Shown: positions 1 to 52,609 of the stretch, piece by piece | Numbering within the stretch: the first letter of the stretch is position 1 | How the letters are laid out: every line of letters begins with the position of its first letter | Source: Aphrophora alni | Lineage: Eukaryota; Arthropoda; Insecta; Hemiptera; Aphrophoridae | Length of the DNA: 64,000 nucleotides | Reading direction: 5' to 3' | Assembly (NCBI GenBank): GCA_963513935.1 | Contig: OY740765.1 | Coordinates: 151,057,830 to 151,121,829, forward strand | Translations under genes and position numbers: made by a program | Notes under the pieces: model-generated | The model's database searches: none | The model's input: the letters and a program-made list of their open reading frames with translations, nothing else | Told to the model about the DNA's origin: nothing

Positions 1-2421
1 ATGTTGTTCACAAACAAATAATATATTTAAATTTGAAATAAATTACCTTTAATTTAATAATTCTTCCAGAAATGTTACTATTTTTTGTCATTTTGCTCCC
101 TTATAAATTAGTAGAGACTAATTTAGATTAAAAATAGCAAAGTTTGATTAAAATTATTTTAAATTTTATATGTCGCATGGTTTGTTCAATGTTAAAAAAT
201 TTGTAGTCTTCTAGTCCCCCAATGAAACTAAAAAATGCTAGGTTTCTTTAGACATACTCATCCCCCTCTCCATCTATCATTTATTTTAGCCTTGAATAAA
301 TGACTATTTGAATGGGCATAGTTATACTTTCAACTTACTAATAAATATTGATAATGTACGTAAAACTGTATTATTAAATTCATCTTTACAAAGGATTCTG
401 ACAATGTGATAAAAGTTGTGTAACAATCAAACTATAGTTACACTAAATAAATCATATAACTTAAATAAATTTGAGACACCCGCGCTATCTAGTAACTGCA
501 CCTTAACCTTCTACACTCAACACTTGACTTCATGTATATCATTTAACAGCTGACACTATTTCATCACAACCTAGAGACAAAATCATAACTAACTCCTAGT
601 CCAGTCATGACCATGTGATTGGAGGAAGATATTTTTTGTGCATGACTACTCCAAAAAGAAAATGTAAAACCATGGCTTGTATACGTCTCATTTCACCACT
701 AAACTGTCTGTTGAATTCATCTTCTAAATACGCTTTGTTCTTATTAAAGGTCATACAATAGTTAGTGTGTAGATGTCAATAGTTTTGTTTGTGAAAAAAC
801 AAAAGCCTACCAGGCTTCCACTGTTGACTTGCAAGATACTATATCTGGTAGAAGTATGTGACAACTGTGCAACAGCTGTAATTATTTCCACTAACCTATT
901 CAACCAACTTTCAACAAGTGCAATTTGTTAAAATATTCACAGTTTTCCTCCATAGAACCAATGCAAATTTACAGAAACAATATCAAATCTCAATTATGAA
1001 CTCTATCTGTCACATAGGCTAGATTAACTAACTTTTAAAGGTTAACCATAAAATTTTATATACTTGATGTGGCGCAGCTAGCAATCCTTTTGACCCCTCT
1101 GTTCCACAGGGACATTAATTAGAAATTCTATTTAACTAAATATATAATTCTTTTAATATACTTGAGTTTATTAAATCTTTCTTTTCTTTTTTTTTTACTG
1201 TTCCAATTTTTTTTTTAAATATAAGTAAGATCTTTATTAAGGTTATATTTCAGAAATATGTATTTTTACTTTAGTTATTAAGTTGGTTTATACCATTTGG
1301 TTAATGATCTTCAATTTTTTATATATAACAATGTATTTACCTTTTATTATTATTTTAAAATATATTTGCTAATCAATATCTCAAACTGTTATCTGGTTAT
1401 AACAATTTATATTTTATATTTACATAAATTTATACTTATATAATCTTATACTTTTGTCGTGGCATACTCAAGGTCATTTTGAAAAGCAATTTCAGAAAGG
1501 TTTCACTTGGTAAGTGGCATTCTTATTAACCTGTTCTCACATGCCTTCAAACCCCTGCGATCCACATACCATTTTTTTTCCACAGAAGGTGAGAGGGTAA
1601 CAGTTGTCCAAGGCAGTTTTTAAATTTCTTAAAAAATACTTCCAGTATTATATTTACAAAACATGTGTACCTAATTTTAAGAGAATTCCACTTTCCATTC
1701 CCTCATTATCGAGTTTTCAATATTATAATGGGTAATTCTCTTTCGTAGAATATTCTCTTTTTGGTACATTCAAGTCCAGTAAAAAAAAAAGTTAAAGGTT
1801 TGTAAACCATTTTTTGTTTGCATCCACTAATCTATAGTACCCTAAGTGCTTTCACGGGAACAATGCATTTTTCCATTAAATCAATCAACCATCATCTCAT
1901 ATACTTTTCACTAATTCAAGAATTAGATCAGTATTTTTAGTTTTTTTAAATCTTACTTTTTAATATTTTTGTCAACAATTCATTTTTCCAACAGAATTCA
2001 ATGAAAGACATCATTTTTTCATTTAAGACCTCTATTGTAGGTTATAGCATGCATCAACAACATTTTTCCACTTGGATTGGAAACACTGACGATTATGTGC
2101 AACATGATGCACACTATATGTTGCAAATACTCCCTTCATTTAATCTCCACTTTAAACGGAAATTTAGTGGGACTACCGAGCTAAAATGAATTAAAACCAT
2201 TAGAGCTAACTTTTATAAAATTGAAATAACACCTGGAAATTATTTTAAAATTTAAAATGCCTTCTTAAATATCCTATGAAAGTGAGCCATGAAATTTGTT
2301 CATCAAATTAATTGAATGGTTATTGAAATATAAGCGATGGACAGTCAGATATCAACTTATTTATGTGATACACTTATATATCTCTTACTGTAACATATAT
2401 CAAAATAAAATAACTACTTAC
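1..2421. other. SORD intron 7 sequence, no recognisable feature
   Basis: AT-rich sequence continuing from the exon 7 donor to the window edge. I saw no coding homology, no tRNA and no clear repeat border on either strand; only homopolymer T tracts (for example near 1190-1215). Confidence 0.5.
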
Positions 2422-45436
<43,015 letters not shown>

Positions 45437-45526
45437 GTTGATGTAATTCTTCTGATAGCGCAACTGAGTATGTGTGTTGTTTACAAGGTTAGTTTCCTAA
45501 CAGTGTGCTTGTTTGAATCGGCCTCC

Positions 45527-45533
45527 CTTTATA
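45527..45533 (-). promoter_or_regulatory. Possible SORD TATA box
   Basis: TATAAAG on the minus strand, 91-97 bp upstream of the SORD ATG. Position +30 from it falls near 45503, in CACACTG. This would give a 5' leader of about 65 nt. Found by eye only, and TATA-like words are common in such AT-rich DNA. Confidence 0.35.
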
Positions 45534-45889
45534 TTCCATGAATCCCACTTATCTGTCTTCGTTTTTCATTCAAGCTATCTAATCATTTTTAATTTAAAAG
45601 GTTTAAAGAGTTGTAAACTTAATTAGTTTATAAACTTATTATATCACACTGCAGTTTTAATGATAATATACTCATAATGTACAGAGCTCATTGTACACAA
45701 ATGCCTCTGATAAAATTACTTTTTATCATCCTGCACGAAAAACAATTATGTTTTGCTACTGGAATTGATCCGTACAGTTTCACGTTTTCCGTAACCTTAT
45801 AATAAATAACACACCAAAAAGTCAACTGAGTTTTTTCGGTGCTCTAACCTCAAACTTTGTTGTTGTTTCATTAGTTGTTTGTGGATTTG

Positions 45890-46102
45890 ATGAAAACAAT
45901 ACGTACAATGCATGATAGTGAAATGGAAATTTCTGATAATATTTTTAAAGAAGTAATGGGAGAGTTATTACCAAGTAAATCTAAAAGTATGTACGAAGCT
46001 GAATATGAAAGGGTTAAATTGGAAAAATGACAGAAATGTAAACATTGTAAATGACGACGTTGTACTAATTTACCTATACCTATCTCAACTATCAAAACAC
46101 TT
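45890..46102 (+). pseudogene. Crypton/tyrosine-recombinase-like N-terminal domain, left half
   Basis: ATG at 45890 opens 46 codons including EISDNIFKEVMGELLPSKSK and SMYEAEYERVK, then TGA at 46028. Shifting one frame near 46010 restores homology: LNWKNDRNVNIVNDDVVLIY and LYLSQLSKHL, up to the transposon inserted at 46103. The LPSKSK..YE..Y..F..W pattern followed by a SAM-like helical domain is that of the Crypton-type/phage-integrase-like proteins common in insects. The right half resumes at 48638. It points away from SORD, whose ATG is 454 bp to the left. Frameshifted and split, so not functional. Confidence 0.6.
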
Positions 46103-46133
46103 GTAGAGTTGAAATGAAAACCGGGCTAAATGC
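46103..46133 (+). repeat. Left TIR of the ACTT transposon
   Basis: 31 bp starting GTAGAGTTGAAATGAAAACC and ending GGGCTAAATGC; preceded by ACTT. Confidence 0.85.
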
Positions 46134-46459
46134 AAAAAAAAAATTAGATATTGAAAAGTGTGCTAAGTGCCAGGCCCAATACGGTTTAAAGAGCGCTATG
46201 TTTTGTTTACACTGTATAAGGTTCAAAATTTAGTCACAAGAATGCACACGCATCAAGTTCCGTCATCGGTCATCTCACATCTGTATAATGAAAACCGGGT
46301 AAGTGCCAAACGTGTTTTGGTTTTGACTCTAGTCTTGTCTCTAGTTAAGGTTATGTTACACTATAATAATTCGAATTTTCCCCTAACCACAATCACTAGA
46401 AACTTAATAAAACACAATTATCTGATTAATTGTTCTTTATTAATTATTTCCACTTAATG

Positions 46460-46505
46460 CCCTGATGTACATTTCGATAACATGGTTATCATCATCGGAG
46501 GGTCT
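46460..46505 (-). ncRNA. Hammerhead-ribozyme-like motif in Penelope 3' region
   Basis: Minus strand: CCCT, core CCGATGA (consensus CUGAUGA with U4 to C), T, stem II GATAAC-CAT-GTTATC (6 perfect bp), GAAA, a 3-bp stem III ATG-TA-CAT, C17, then AGGG pairing with the initial CCCT (stem I, 4 bp). Predicted cleavage lies between 46464 and 46463. Short stem III is characteristic of the minimal hammerheads reported in Penelope pseudo-LTRs. The U4C change may reduce or abolish activity. Confidence 0.6.
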
Positions 46506-46595
46506 TGCTTATAAACTAAATCTAACCTTACATATCTACTAATGAAATAAAATTAAACCTAAAACTATGATAACCTGAGTGCAAGCTAAAATCCC

Positions 46596-46705
46596 CCCCA
46601 CTCCACAGATCAGTTGACCAGTAAGGTAGAGGTTTGGGCTGGCCCTTTGTCAAGTTATTGTTATATATGTTATATGTCTTTGAGTCTTTGACCTGTGGAG
46701 TGGGG
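46596..46705. repeat. 13-bp perfect inverted repeat in Penelope 3' UTR
   Basis: CCCCACTCCACAG (46596-46608) and CTGTGGAGTGGGG (46693-46705) are exact reverse complements with an 84-bp loop. Confidence 0.85.
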
Positions 46706-46817
46706 TGAAAGATAACTGTACCTCTAACAAAGCTAATGAGATGAGAACAGGTGGCCTACTCCTTACAAAAGTCTTTATAACTTAACAATAAAAAAAATAA
46801 TGTGACTACTTAATTTA

Positions 46818-47504
46818 TTACATCTGTAATTTCCCTAGATTACTAAGAAAGTCAATATCCATATATATGTATCCTTTATCTACATTCAATAACCTGTCAT
46901 CATTGTCTTTTGCTATGAAAATGCTTTCATAACGGTTCAATAACTTGTTAGAGATTACATTTTTTACTAATTTTACGTTATTCAAATCTAAATCATGATT
47001 TGTTTCTAGTATATGTTCAGCTACACTAGACTTTTCTGGCCTGTCGTATTTGATGTGAGATAAATGTTCTTTAAATCTAGTCAATATTTTTCTCTTTGTT
47101 TGTCCAATATATTTCTTATCGCATGTATTACAATTTATTTCATAAATTCCTAACCTCTCCAACAACGGAATTGTATCTTTTGGGTTACCTAATAAATTTT
47201 TAAGAGAGTTTTGGTTTTTGTAGGCTATTTTAATATTATAATGACTGAAAATAGAACCCAGACCATTGGTGAGGAATGAATCATGAGGTAAACTTATATA
47301 TCTAACTTTAATTTCTTCCGGTTGGAGTGTCGTGGAATTTTTTCTAAGATTTTTTAGTTTCTGTTTCCTTAATATATTATCAATAATTTTAGGATCAAAC
47401 CCATTAAACTGAGCTATTTCTTTTATATTATTTATTTCTTTGTTCCAACGCTTAAAAGTAAGAGGGATGTTAATGGCCCTGTTAATCATACATATGATTA
47501 ACAT
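46818..47504 (-). CDS. Penelope GIY-YIG endonuclease domain (partial ORF)
   Basis: 228 codons, open to a TAA at 46818. Residues 1-110 are the Penelope RT-endonuclease linker (NRAINIPLTFKRWNKEIN, KEIAQFNGFDPKII, SHYNIKIAYKNQNSLKNLLG). Residues about 118-200 form the GIY-YIG nuclease: LGIYEINCNTCDKKYIGQTK carries GIY and YIG and a CxxC knuckle, RFKEHLSHIKYDRPEKSSVA has the catalytic Arg/His region, and NRYESIFI has the metal-binding Glu. Intact within the fragment, but with no reverse transcriptase attached it could only have been a product of a parent element. The first Met is probably internal to the original protein. Confidence 0.85.
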   Translation of the reverse strand: MLIICMINRAINIPLTFKRWNKEINNIKEIAQFNGFDPKIIDNILRKQKLKNLRKNSTTLQPEEIKVRYISLPHDSFLTNGLGSIFSHYNIKIAYKNQNSLKNLLGNPKDTIPLLERLGIYEINCNTCDKKYIGQTKRKILTRFKEHLSHIKYDRPEKSSVAEHILETNHDLDLNNVKLVKNVISNKLLNRYESIFIAKDNDDRLLNVDKGYIYMDIDFLSNLGKLQM

Positions 47505-47516
47505 ACATATTAATCA

Positions 47517-48212
47517 TAAATGGCATGAAAGTTTGAGTGGAAGAGGTGGTAATGAGATCGCGTCCTGTTTATTGAAAGATTTGACAAGTGGACTTACAAA
47601 TAAAAAAAAGTTAGTAGTGTGGAGTGACAATTGCATATGTCAAAATAAAAATCAAATGCTTATTTTTCTTTGGATTTATCTTGTCGCTAATAACATTTTT
47701 GACGAAATCCATCAAAAATATTTTGTACCTGGTCACTCATATCTGTCATGTGACAGAGATTTTGCACAAATCGAAAAATGGAAAAGATTGCAAAAGTGTG
47801 AAGTTGCCTTGGATGTTGTTCGCCTCCTAGCCAGTGCTTGCCACAAAAATCCTTTTAAGGCCAAACAAATGGGAAAGGAAGATTTTTTGATTTTAGGAAT
47901 GCAGCTGCCCTTTGTTTAAATACCAAGAAACTTCAAATATCTAAAGCCCAGTGGATTAAAATACAGAAAGGAAGTCCTGGTATAATGAACATAAAGAAAT
48001 CATTTAGTGAAGTGGGAAATTGGACTACTACACAAGTTTTTTTAAAAAGGGATAAGCTTAGAAGATGTCAAGAGAAAACTTCTACATTTAGAAATAAAAA
48101 ACAATATAAAAGAGGACAAAAAGAGGACCTAAAGAAGATTATTCCATTTTTATTAGAAGAAAACCAACAGTTCTACAAAGAGCTAATTGAAGAACAAACA
48201 ATAATTAATTAG
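47517..48212 (+). pseudogene. DUF7869-like protein of the ACTT transposon, one frameshift
   Basis: The frame from 47517 reads HKWHESLSGRGGNEIASCLL, VVWSDNCICQNKNQML and KYFVPGHSYLSCDRDFAQIE, the signature of the DUF7869 family seen in many insect repeat-encoded proteins; the DNC..QNKN and DRDF acidic residues suggest a metal-dependent nuclease fold, which is inference. A one-base loss in the T run at about 47881-47887 shifts the frame. Corrected, it continues FRNAAALCLNTKKLQISKAQ to NIKKSFSEVGNWTT and a Lys-rich C-terminus, stopping at 48212. The N-terminal part is missing where the Penelope fragment inserted. Probably the transposon's own protein. Confidence 0.65.
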
Positions 48213-48606
48213 AGTTCAATTAATTTACGAATCAAACTAAAATTTTAATAATGTCAGATTATTTGTATTTCTTGGCAATAAAATAAATTAGTTTGTGATT
48301 GAACAATATTTTAATATGATTTAAAACCTTATGTTTACTAACTCTGAACTTAACTCGTTATTAGGTTTCCTTCTTGGTACTTAGCCCATTTTTCATTTCC
48401 TAACCTTTGGACATGCCACATTTTGTAAAATCTTACATTCAAAAAAATGTTACAAGTTATCCTGACTAAATTTTAATACTTTTTTTTTAAACACAGTCTC
48501 GTTATTTATTGATAATGAATGTATTAATGAAGTTCCAATTAAAAAAAAAAAAAAAAACTTTGCATTTTAATTAGTTTTTGTTCAATATCTCAAAACTAAT
48601 TTTTTG

Positions 48607-48637
48607 GCACTTAGCCCAGTTTTCATTTCAACTCTAC
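48607..48637 (-). repeat. Right TIR of the ACTT transposon
   Basis: Read inward it starts GTAGAGTTGAAATGAAAACT and ends GGGCTAAGTGC; followed on the plus strand by ACTT. Confidence 0.85.
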
Positions 48638-48780
48638 ACTTACAAATCACCTAGGTACTGTTATTATTTTAAGACTATGTTATTAAAATCTAGCCTAAAA
48701 TTTTGTTACCGTATTGTTTTGTTTGTTTACTTTTATTTTATTTTCTGTATGATAAAAAAAGTTGTTCAGCACACGTAACA
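48638..48780 (+). pseudogene. Crypton/tyrosine-recombinase-like domain, right half
   Basis: Directly after the transposon's right TIR a frame reads TYKSPRYCYYFKTMLLKSSL, then KFCYRI. This matches the HYKPSTLW..YSMLKSSL segment that should follow SQLSKHL of the left half (45890-46102). The junction works only if one copy of the ACTT duplication is removed, with one further base out of frame. Confirms the insertion borders. Confidence 0.55.
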
Positions 48781-48869
48781 AAAGTGTATTTCGGCGCTTA
48801 ATCGTAATTCGGCGAGGCTTCTCCTCGCTTGTAAAATACGATTGCGCACTGAAAACAATCACTTTTGCT
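48777..48869. repeat. 93-bp imperfect palindrome with GC-rich tip
   Basis: Outer arms share AAAAGTG, TTTC and AATCGTA blocks. The tip is a perfect GCGAGG-CTTCT-CCTCGC hairpin (48812-48828). Immediately follows the Crypton-like right half. Confidence 0.6.
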
Positions 48870-50020
48870 CCTAGTGATGAAATATACTATTACATAATCA
48901 GCTAATTAAGCCTTTTTGATTAATTTTATAATTTGATAAGGTATTTTTTAGATATTACAATTTATTTGTTTACTTATTTGACACGATGCAATTAATTGAC
49001 CAATAAATTAATAGATACGACGTAACAACAATGTTAACCAATTAAATGAAGGTGTTTGTCGCTCGAATAAAAGTAGAATACGATTAGCGTTCAGGTCAGG
49101 TGGGAACCAGCCGTTGCTATGATCGTTAAAATTATTTATAAATTACAGTGTATTGCATCGGTTTCAAATGCGTCCAAATATGTCACTCGGTTTACTTCTT
49201 CAAACTTTTTGTCACAAATTTTAAATTTTGAGAAGAGAATCTACCATCGCATTTTGTTTGTATTCATATTTTAATGGAAACAGTATTTTTGTTTGTTTAA
49301 TGCAACAGGTGTCCTGTTAATAACTTTTAATTAATGGCATCAGAAAGGGCCATCGTTTTTGTTTTTTTCTTTCTAAAAATATTCAAGTACTACAAGAGAA
49401 ACTTACGAACTTCAGTGCGCAAGAACACAACACGACTAATCTTCATTATGAGTGTAAATACTAGAACGGCATCTTTTTCTAAGAAATTTTCCGTTTGCAC
49501 TTACGAATAGTCGCTAAAAAACACAAAATAATTAATTAACGAGTATGACACGGCTGAAGACGGATTGAGAGATCCAGTGCCCTGAAATATGGCAACGTTC
49601 GCCGGTTGTTATGACAACTGTTCTACTTTGATTGGCTAAATATTGGACTAGCCTTTAGACTCAACTATGACATCGTTACTCAAAATGTTATTGATATAGA
49701 ATTATAATGAGCCTCTTAACTGTTTATCCGTGAATTTAAGTCTTCGCTACGTTGACACGGCCTTATCAGCCCTCGTAATTAATCGTTATATTTTATACAA
49801 TATAGAAACAGATTTGTGGTTGGGAAAAATAATTATGTTAAAATGTACATAGAAATATCTATTTTGAAGCCCCCTTGAGTGGAAATGAACCATGCTAGAT
49901 CATTATACTAGTTTTCCCCATAACACCAAAAATAATACAGTAATCGCCGCTATCTCAATAAAAATGACTACTATTTACGTGAGAGAAAAACAATTTATTT
50001 TTGATTTAATTAAAATTTTC
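48870..50020. other. Intergenic, nothing recognised
   Basis: No coding homology or repeat border visible. Confidence 0.4.
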
Positions 50021-50024
50021 TTTT

Positions 50025-50265
50025 ATTTATGGCGAAAAACCTTGTAGTCATCATCACCTAAAAAAAAAAAAAAGAGAAAAGTCCATAAAATAAAAACCAC
50101 TATCCCTTGAATACCGTAATAACGTCAGGGTCGGAAGAGAACAAGATTTGGTTAAGAGAGACCTAACAGGAAAGAGAAGGATCTAACCCAAGACTAGATG
50201 ATTAAAAGGTGTAGATCCAGCTAGGAACCTCGGTATAGAAACACCGTAAGGTAGTCCCTGAGGAG
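50025..50265 (+). repeat. Interspersed repeat family R1, copy D
   Basis: Best copy of the 3' half: GTCAGGGTCGGAAGAGAACA, GGATCTAACCCAAGACTA, GGTGTAGATCCAGCTAGGA, ending near GTAGTCCCTGAGGAG. Partner copies at 17683, 19030, 33145 and 54016. Confidence 0.75.
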
Positions 50266-50269
50266 TAAA

Positions 50270-51344
50270 TTGAAATCAGTTTATAATGGCGATCCAAGTT
50301 CATTTCGGTTTTTGCTAATTAACTTATTTCTGAACAGTAATTTTCTTTTTCTTACAATTTGGAACTCTGATTTGGTTTCATCAAAATTTGAACGAACCGA
50401 TTTCGAGAATATCGGAATTCTGGTTTTATAGCCTAACAGCTGATACTAAATTTGGATCCTAGTTTTGAAAAAAAAAAAACCTCGCATATTGAAAGTACGC
50501 TTGCATGCCAAATTTGATCGAATTAGGCACACTACACATACAACAGGCATCATAAAAAAAGAAAAATCGTGAAACTCAAAACCGATATTTTCTTCGGAAA
50601 ACTCCACCCTATATTTTCATCACCTAACATTTGTATTTGTGATGAATTTTATTTAAAAAAATATCTGTCTGGTAGTAAGTGCGGCGTGCTATAGCTCAAA
50701 CAGGTGAACCGATTTTGTTAAAATTTGGTATTAAAAATATTTTGACCATACTTTGGCGTGTTTTTTTATTTAAAACTTGTTGAATAACTCAAATTTTGAG
50801 AGTACTTATCATATGACCAAACCACAAAATAACGAATTCCTCACAATCGGCGCAAGTAATTTTTATTTAAATGTAACTTTTTAAGAACCAAACCAAACAG
50901 ATTGCCCTTTATAATTCACGAAATTCCGTTCATTTCATTTATTTATCTTGTATATAATATACAATTTGTATAAGATGCGTCAAAAATTACATAGAACTCC
51001 ATTTGTTTTGACACAAGACACCAAATAAATAATTTATAATAAATAATTATTTTAAAAACATTTATAAATAACATTTAACATTTTAACACTTAAATAGAGG
51101 TACTTAGATTTAAAACAAATTTTAAAATAGCAAGTCAAAACAATGATGGAAGCAGTCTCATCTCCTAAAATTACCTATCACAAGAATAATACAGAACTAT
51201 TAATAAATTGTGGATTACTCAACAAAGCCTTGGTGCATAAACTCCTCCACAGTACAGAACCATCCAGACAACAAAAGGCTACTTGCATAAGGCTGTTGAA
51301 AGACTTAAATTTTTGTAATTTTTTTTATCTAGTCTGGAAATTTA
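50270..51344. other. Intergenic; short dispersed word only
   Basis: Words of the form AACCGATTTYGAGAA after AAATTTGAA appear near 50385 and, in SORD intron 5, near 7645-7670. A similar GTGAACCGATTTTGTTAAAA is near 50703. They are typical of an old interspersed repeat, too short to define here. No coding homology. Confidence 0.35.
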
Positions 51345-51760
51345 TTAAAAAATAAAAAATATTGCACCTACTTGTGAAGGAAGTTTACTATACAAAGTTA
51401 ACATGTGCTGTTTCCCACAATAGTCACAAGTATTTCTGGTGCTATAAGTGTGTATGTGTTTGTTCAACACATGATCACACTTAAATTTAAAATATAAAAT
51501 TACTTCCAGTATATATATACTTGGAATTGTAAGTACTCCAAGATCTTTAAAAGCATTTCTACAAATTTGTAATTTGTTTAATCCTGCTACAAGTCTAATA
51601 GCTTTTTTTTCTTTTTTTTTCAGAACAAACACTCTTTGCATATTTTGTACTGATGCCTTTCCCCAGAGTAAAATTCCATAGCTCATGTGTGGATACACAA
51701 GCCCATACAGTAGCTGGCTGTTAAGATAATTGGAGTTTTGCAATAATGTTTTAAATTTCG
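51345..51760 (-). pseudogene. LINE RT C-terminal fragment
   Basis: 132-codon frame with LLYGLVYPHMSYGILLWGKA, QRVFVLKKKEKKAIRLVAGL, CRNAFKDLGVLTIPSIYILE and TYSTRNTCDY, the thumb/connection and tail of Jockey-like reverse transcriptases. A small Lys/Glu insertion (KKKEKK) lies in the usual QKKAIR motif. Truncated at the 5' side; ends in TAA. Confidence 0.8.
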
Positions 51761-52609
51761 CAATGCATATACACTCGAACTTATTTTAGAACTGATAGAA
51801 CTGTTCCATAACTTATCAGTTATAAGTGAAAATTAACTATAGACCTAAACGTCATTTTAAAATGTAGAATATTTTAAAACTAGGTAAAGCGATTAAAATG
51901 AAATATAAAGATTTACGATCCAAACTGTAAGTAAAAGAAAATTACAGTATGGTTCTTAATTAATTAGGAAAATACCAAAATGAACCTTGAACGTTGTATT
52001 GATACCAAGGTCAAAGTCGGGAAATGAACTACTGTAATTCATAAAAATTGGCAAAACAAATACGATTACTATTTTTTCAGTTGGCCCGGTCAGCTGATAG
52101 TTGTATATTTATCTAACCTTGAACAAACTGGCAACTACCCAAGTGCTGTGTTTAGACAAGTTAATGAATGTTATTAAAATACAGTATGAGTAAAAAGTTT
52201 GAAAACGTCGAGAAGAATTAACAACCTTGCACAAACTTTCCCACACAAAATCGAACAATAATCATAATGAACTAGTCATTTCCGCTGACATAAAAATTAG
52301 TTTATGTAATTCTATCTCAAAACGTAAAAGACAAATGTTCATAAAATTTTGGGGGATTCGACTATAAAGTATATGACTGTGTTGTTTGTTTCTTATGGCG
52401 ACCTTAGGAATTCATATGTTTTTATGTAGTTTCAATGCAATTTCATCCAAAATCCACACATGAAATGATGATGGACAAAAACTGTGAAAACTGGCGCTAA
52501 ATATTGAATTAACTGAGGATGGTTCAACAATATGTTAAATAACCAATAACTAATATTACAATCCTAGAGGTTCACACACATTATACACCTATAAATTTTT
52601 ACCAAGCCC

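Larger units (their letters stand above)
46440..47510 (-). mobile_element. 5'-truncated Penelope-like element with hammerhead motif
   Basis: Retroelement 3' fragment inserted in the ACTT transposon on the opposite strand. Contains the linker and GIY-YIG coding part (47504-46818), a 3' UTR with a perfect 13-bp inverted repeat (46596-46608 with 46693-46705) and a hammerhead-like motif (46505-46460). The RT domain is absent. Exact borders are uncertain; the right border is where DUF7869 homology resumes, near 47510. Confidence 0.75.
46103..48637 (+). mobile_element. TIR DNA transposon with ACTT target duplication, DUF7869-like gene and subterminal repeats
   Basis: TIRs 46103-46133 and 48607-48637 match at 29 of 31 positions (start GTAGAGTTGAAATGAAAAC). 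ACTT flanks both ends (46099-46102, 48638-48641). A motif GGGCTAAGTGCCA or close variant recurs at 46123, 46161 and 46297 in one orientation and at 48375 and 48606 in the other, inside or next to the TIRs, as transposase-binding iterons often do. Inside is a DUF7869-like coding region (47517-48212), plus a Penelope fragment inserted at about 46440-47510. A 4-bp duplication leaves several superfamilies open; I cannot assign one. Confidence 0.82.

Noticed and set aside
1..2421. Search for the final SORD exon(s)
   Set aside because: No minus-strand segment resembling the conserved C-terminus of the family; the exon is presumably beyond the left edge.
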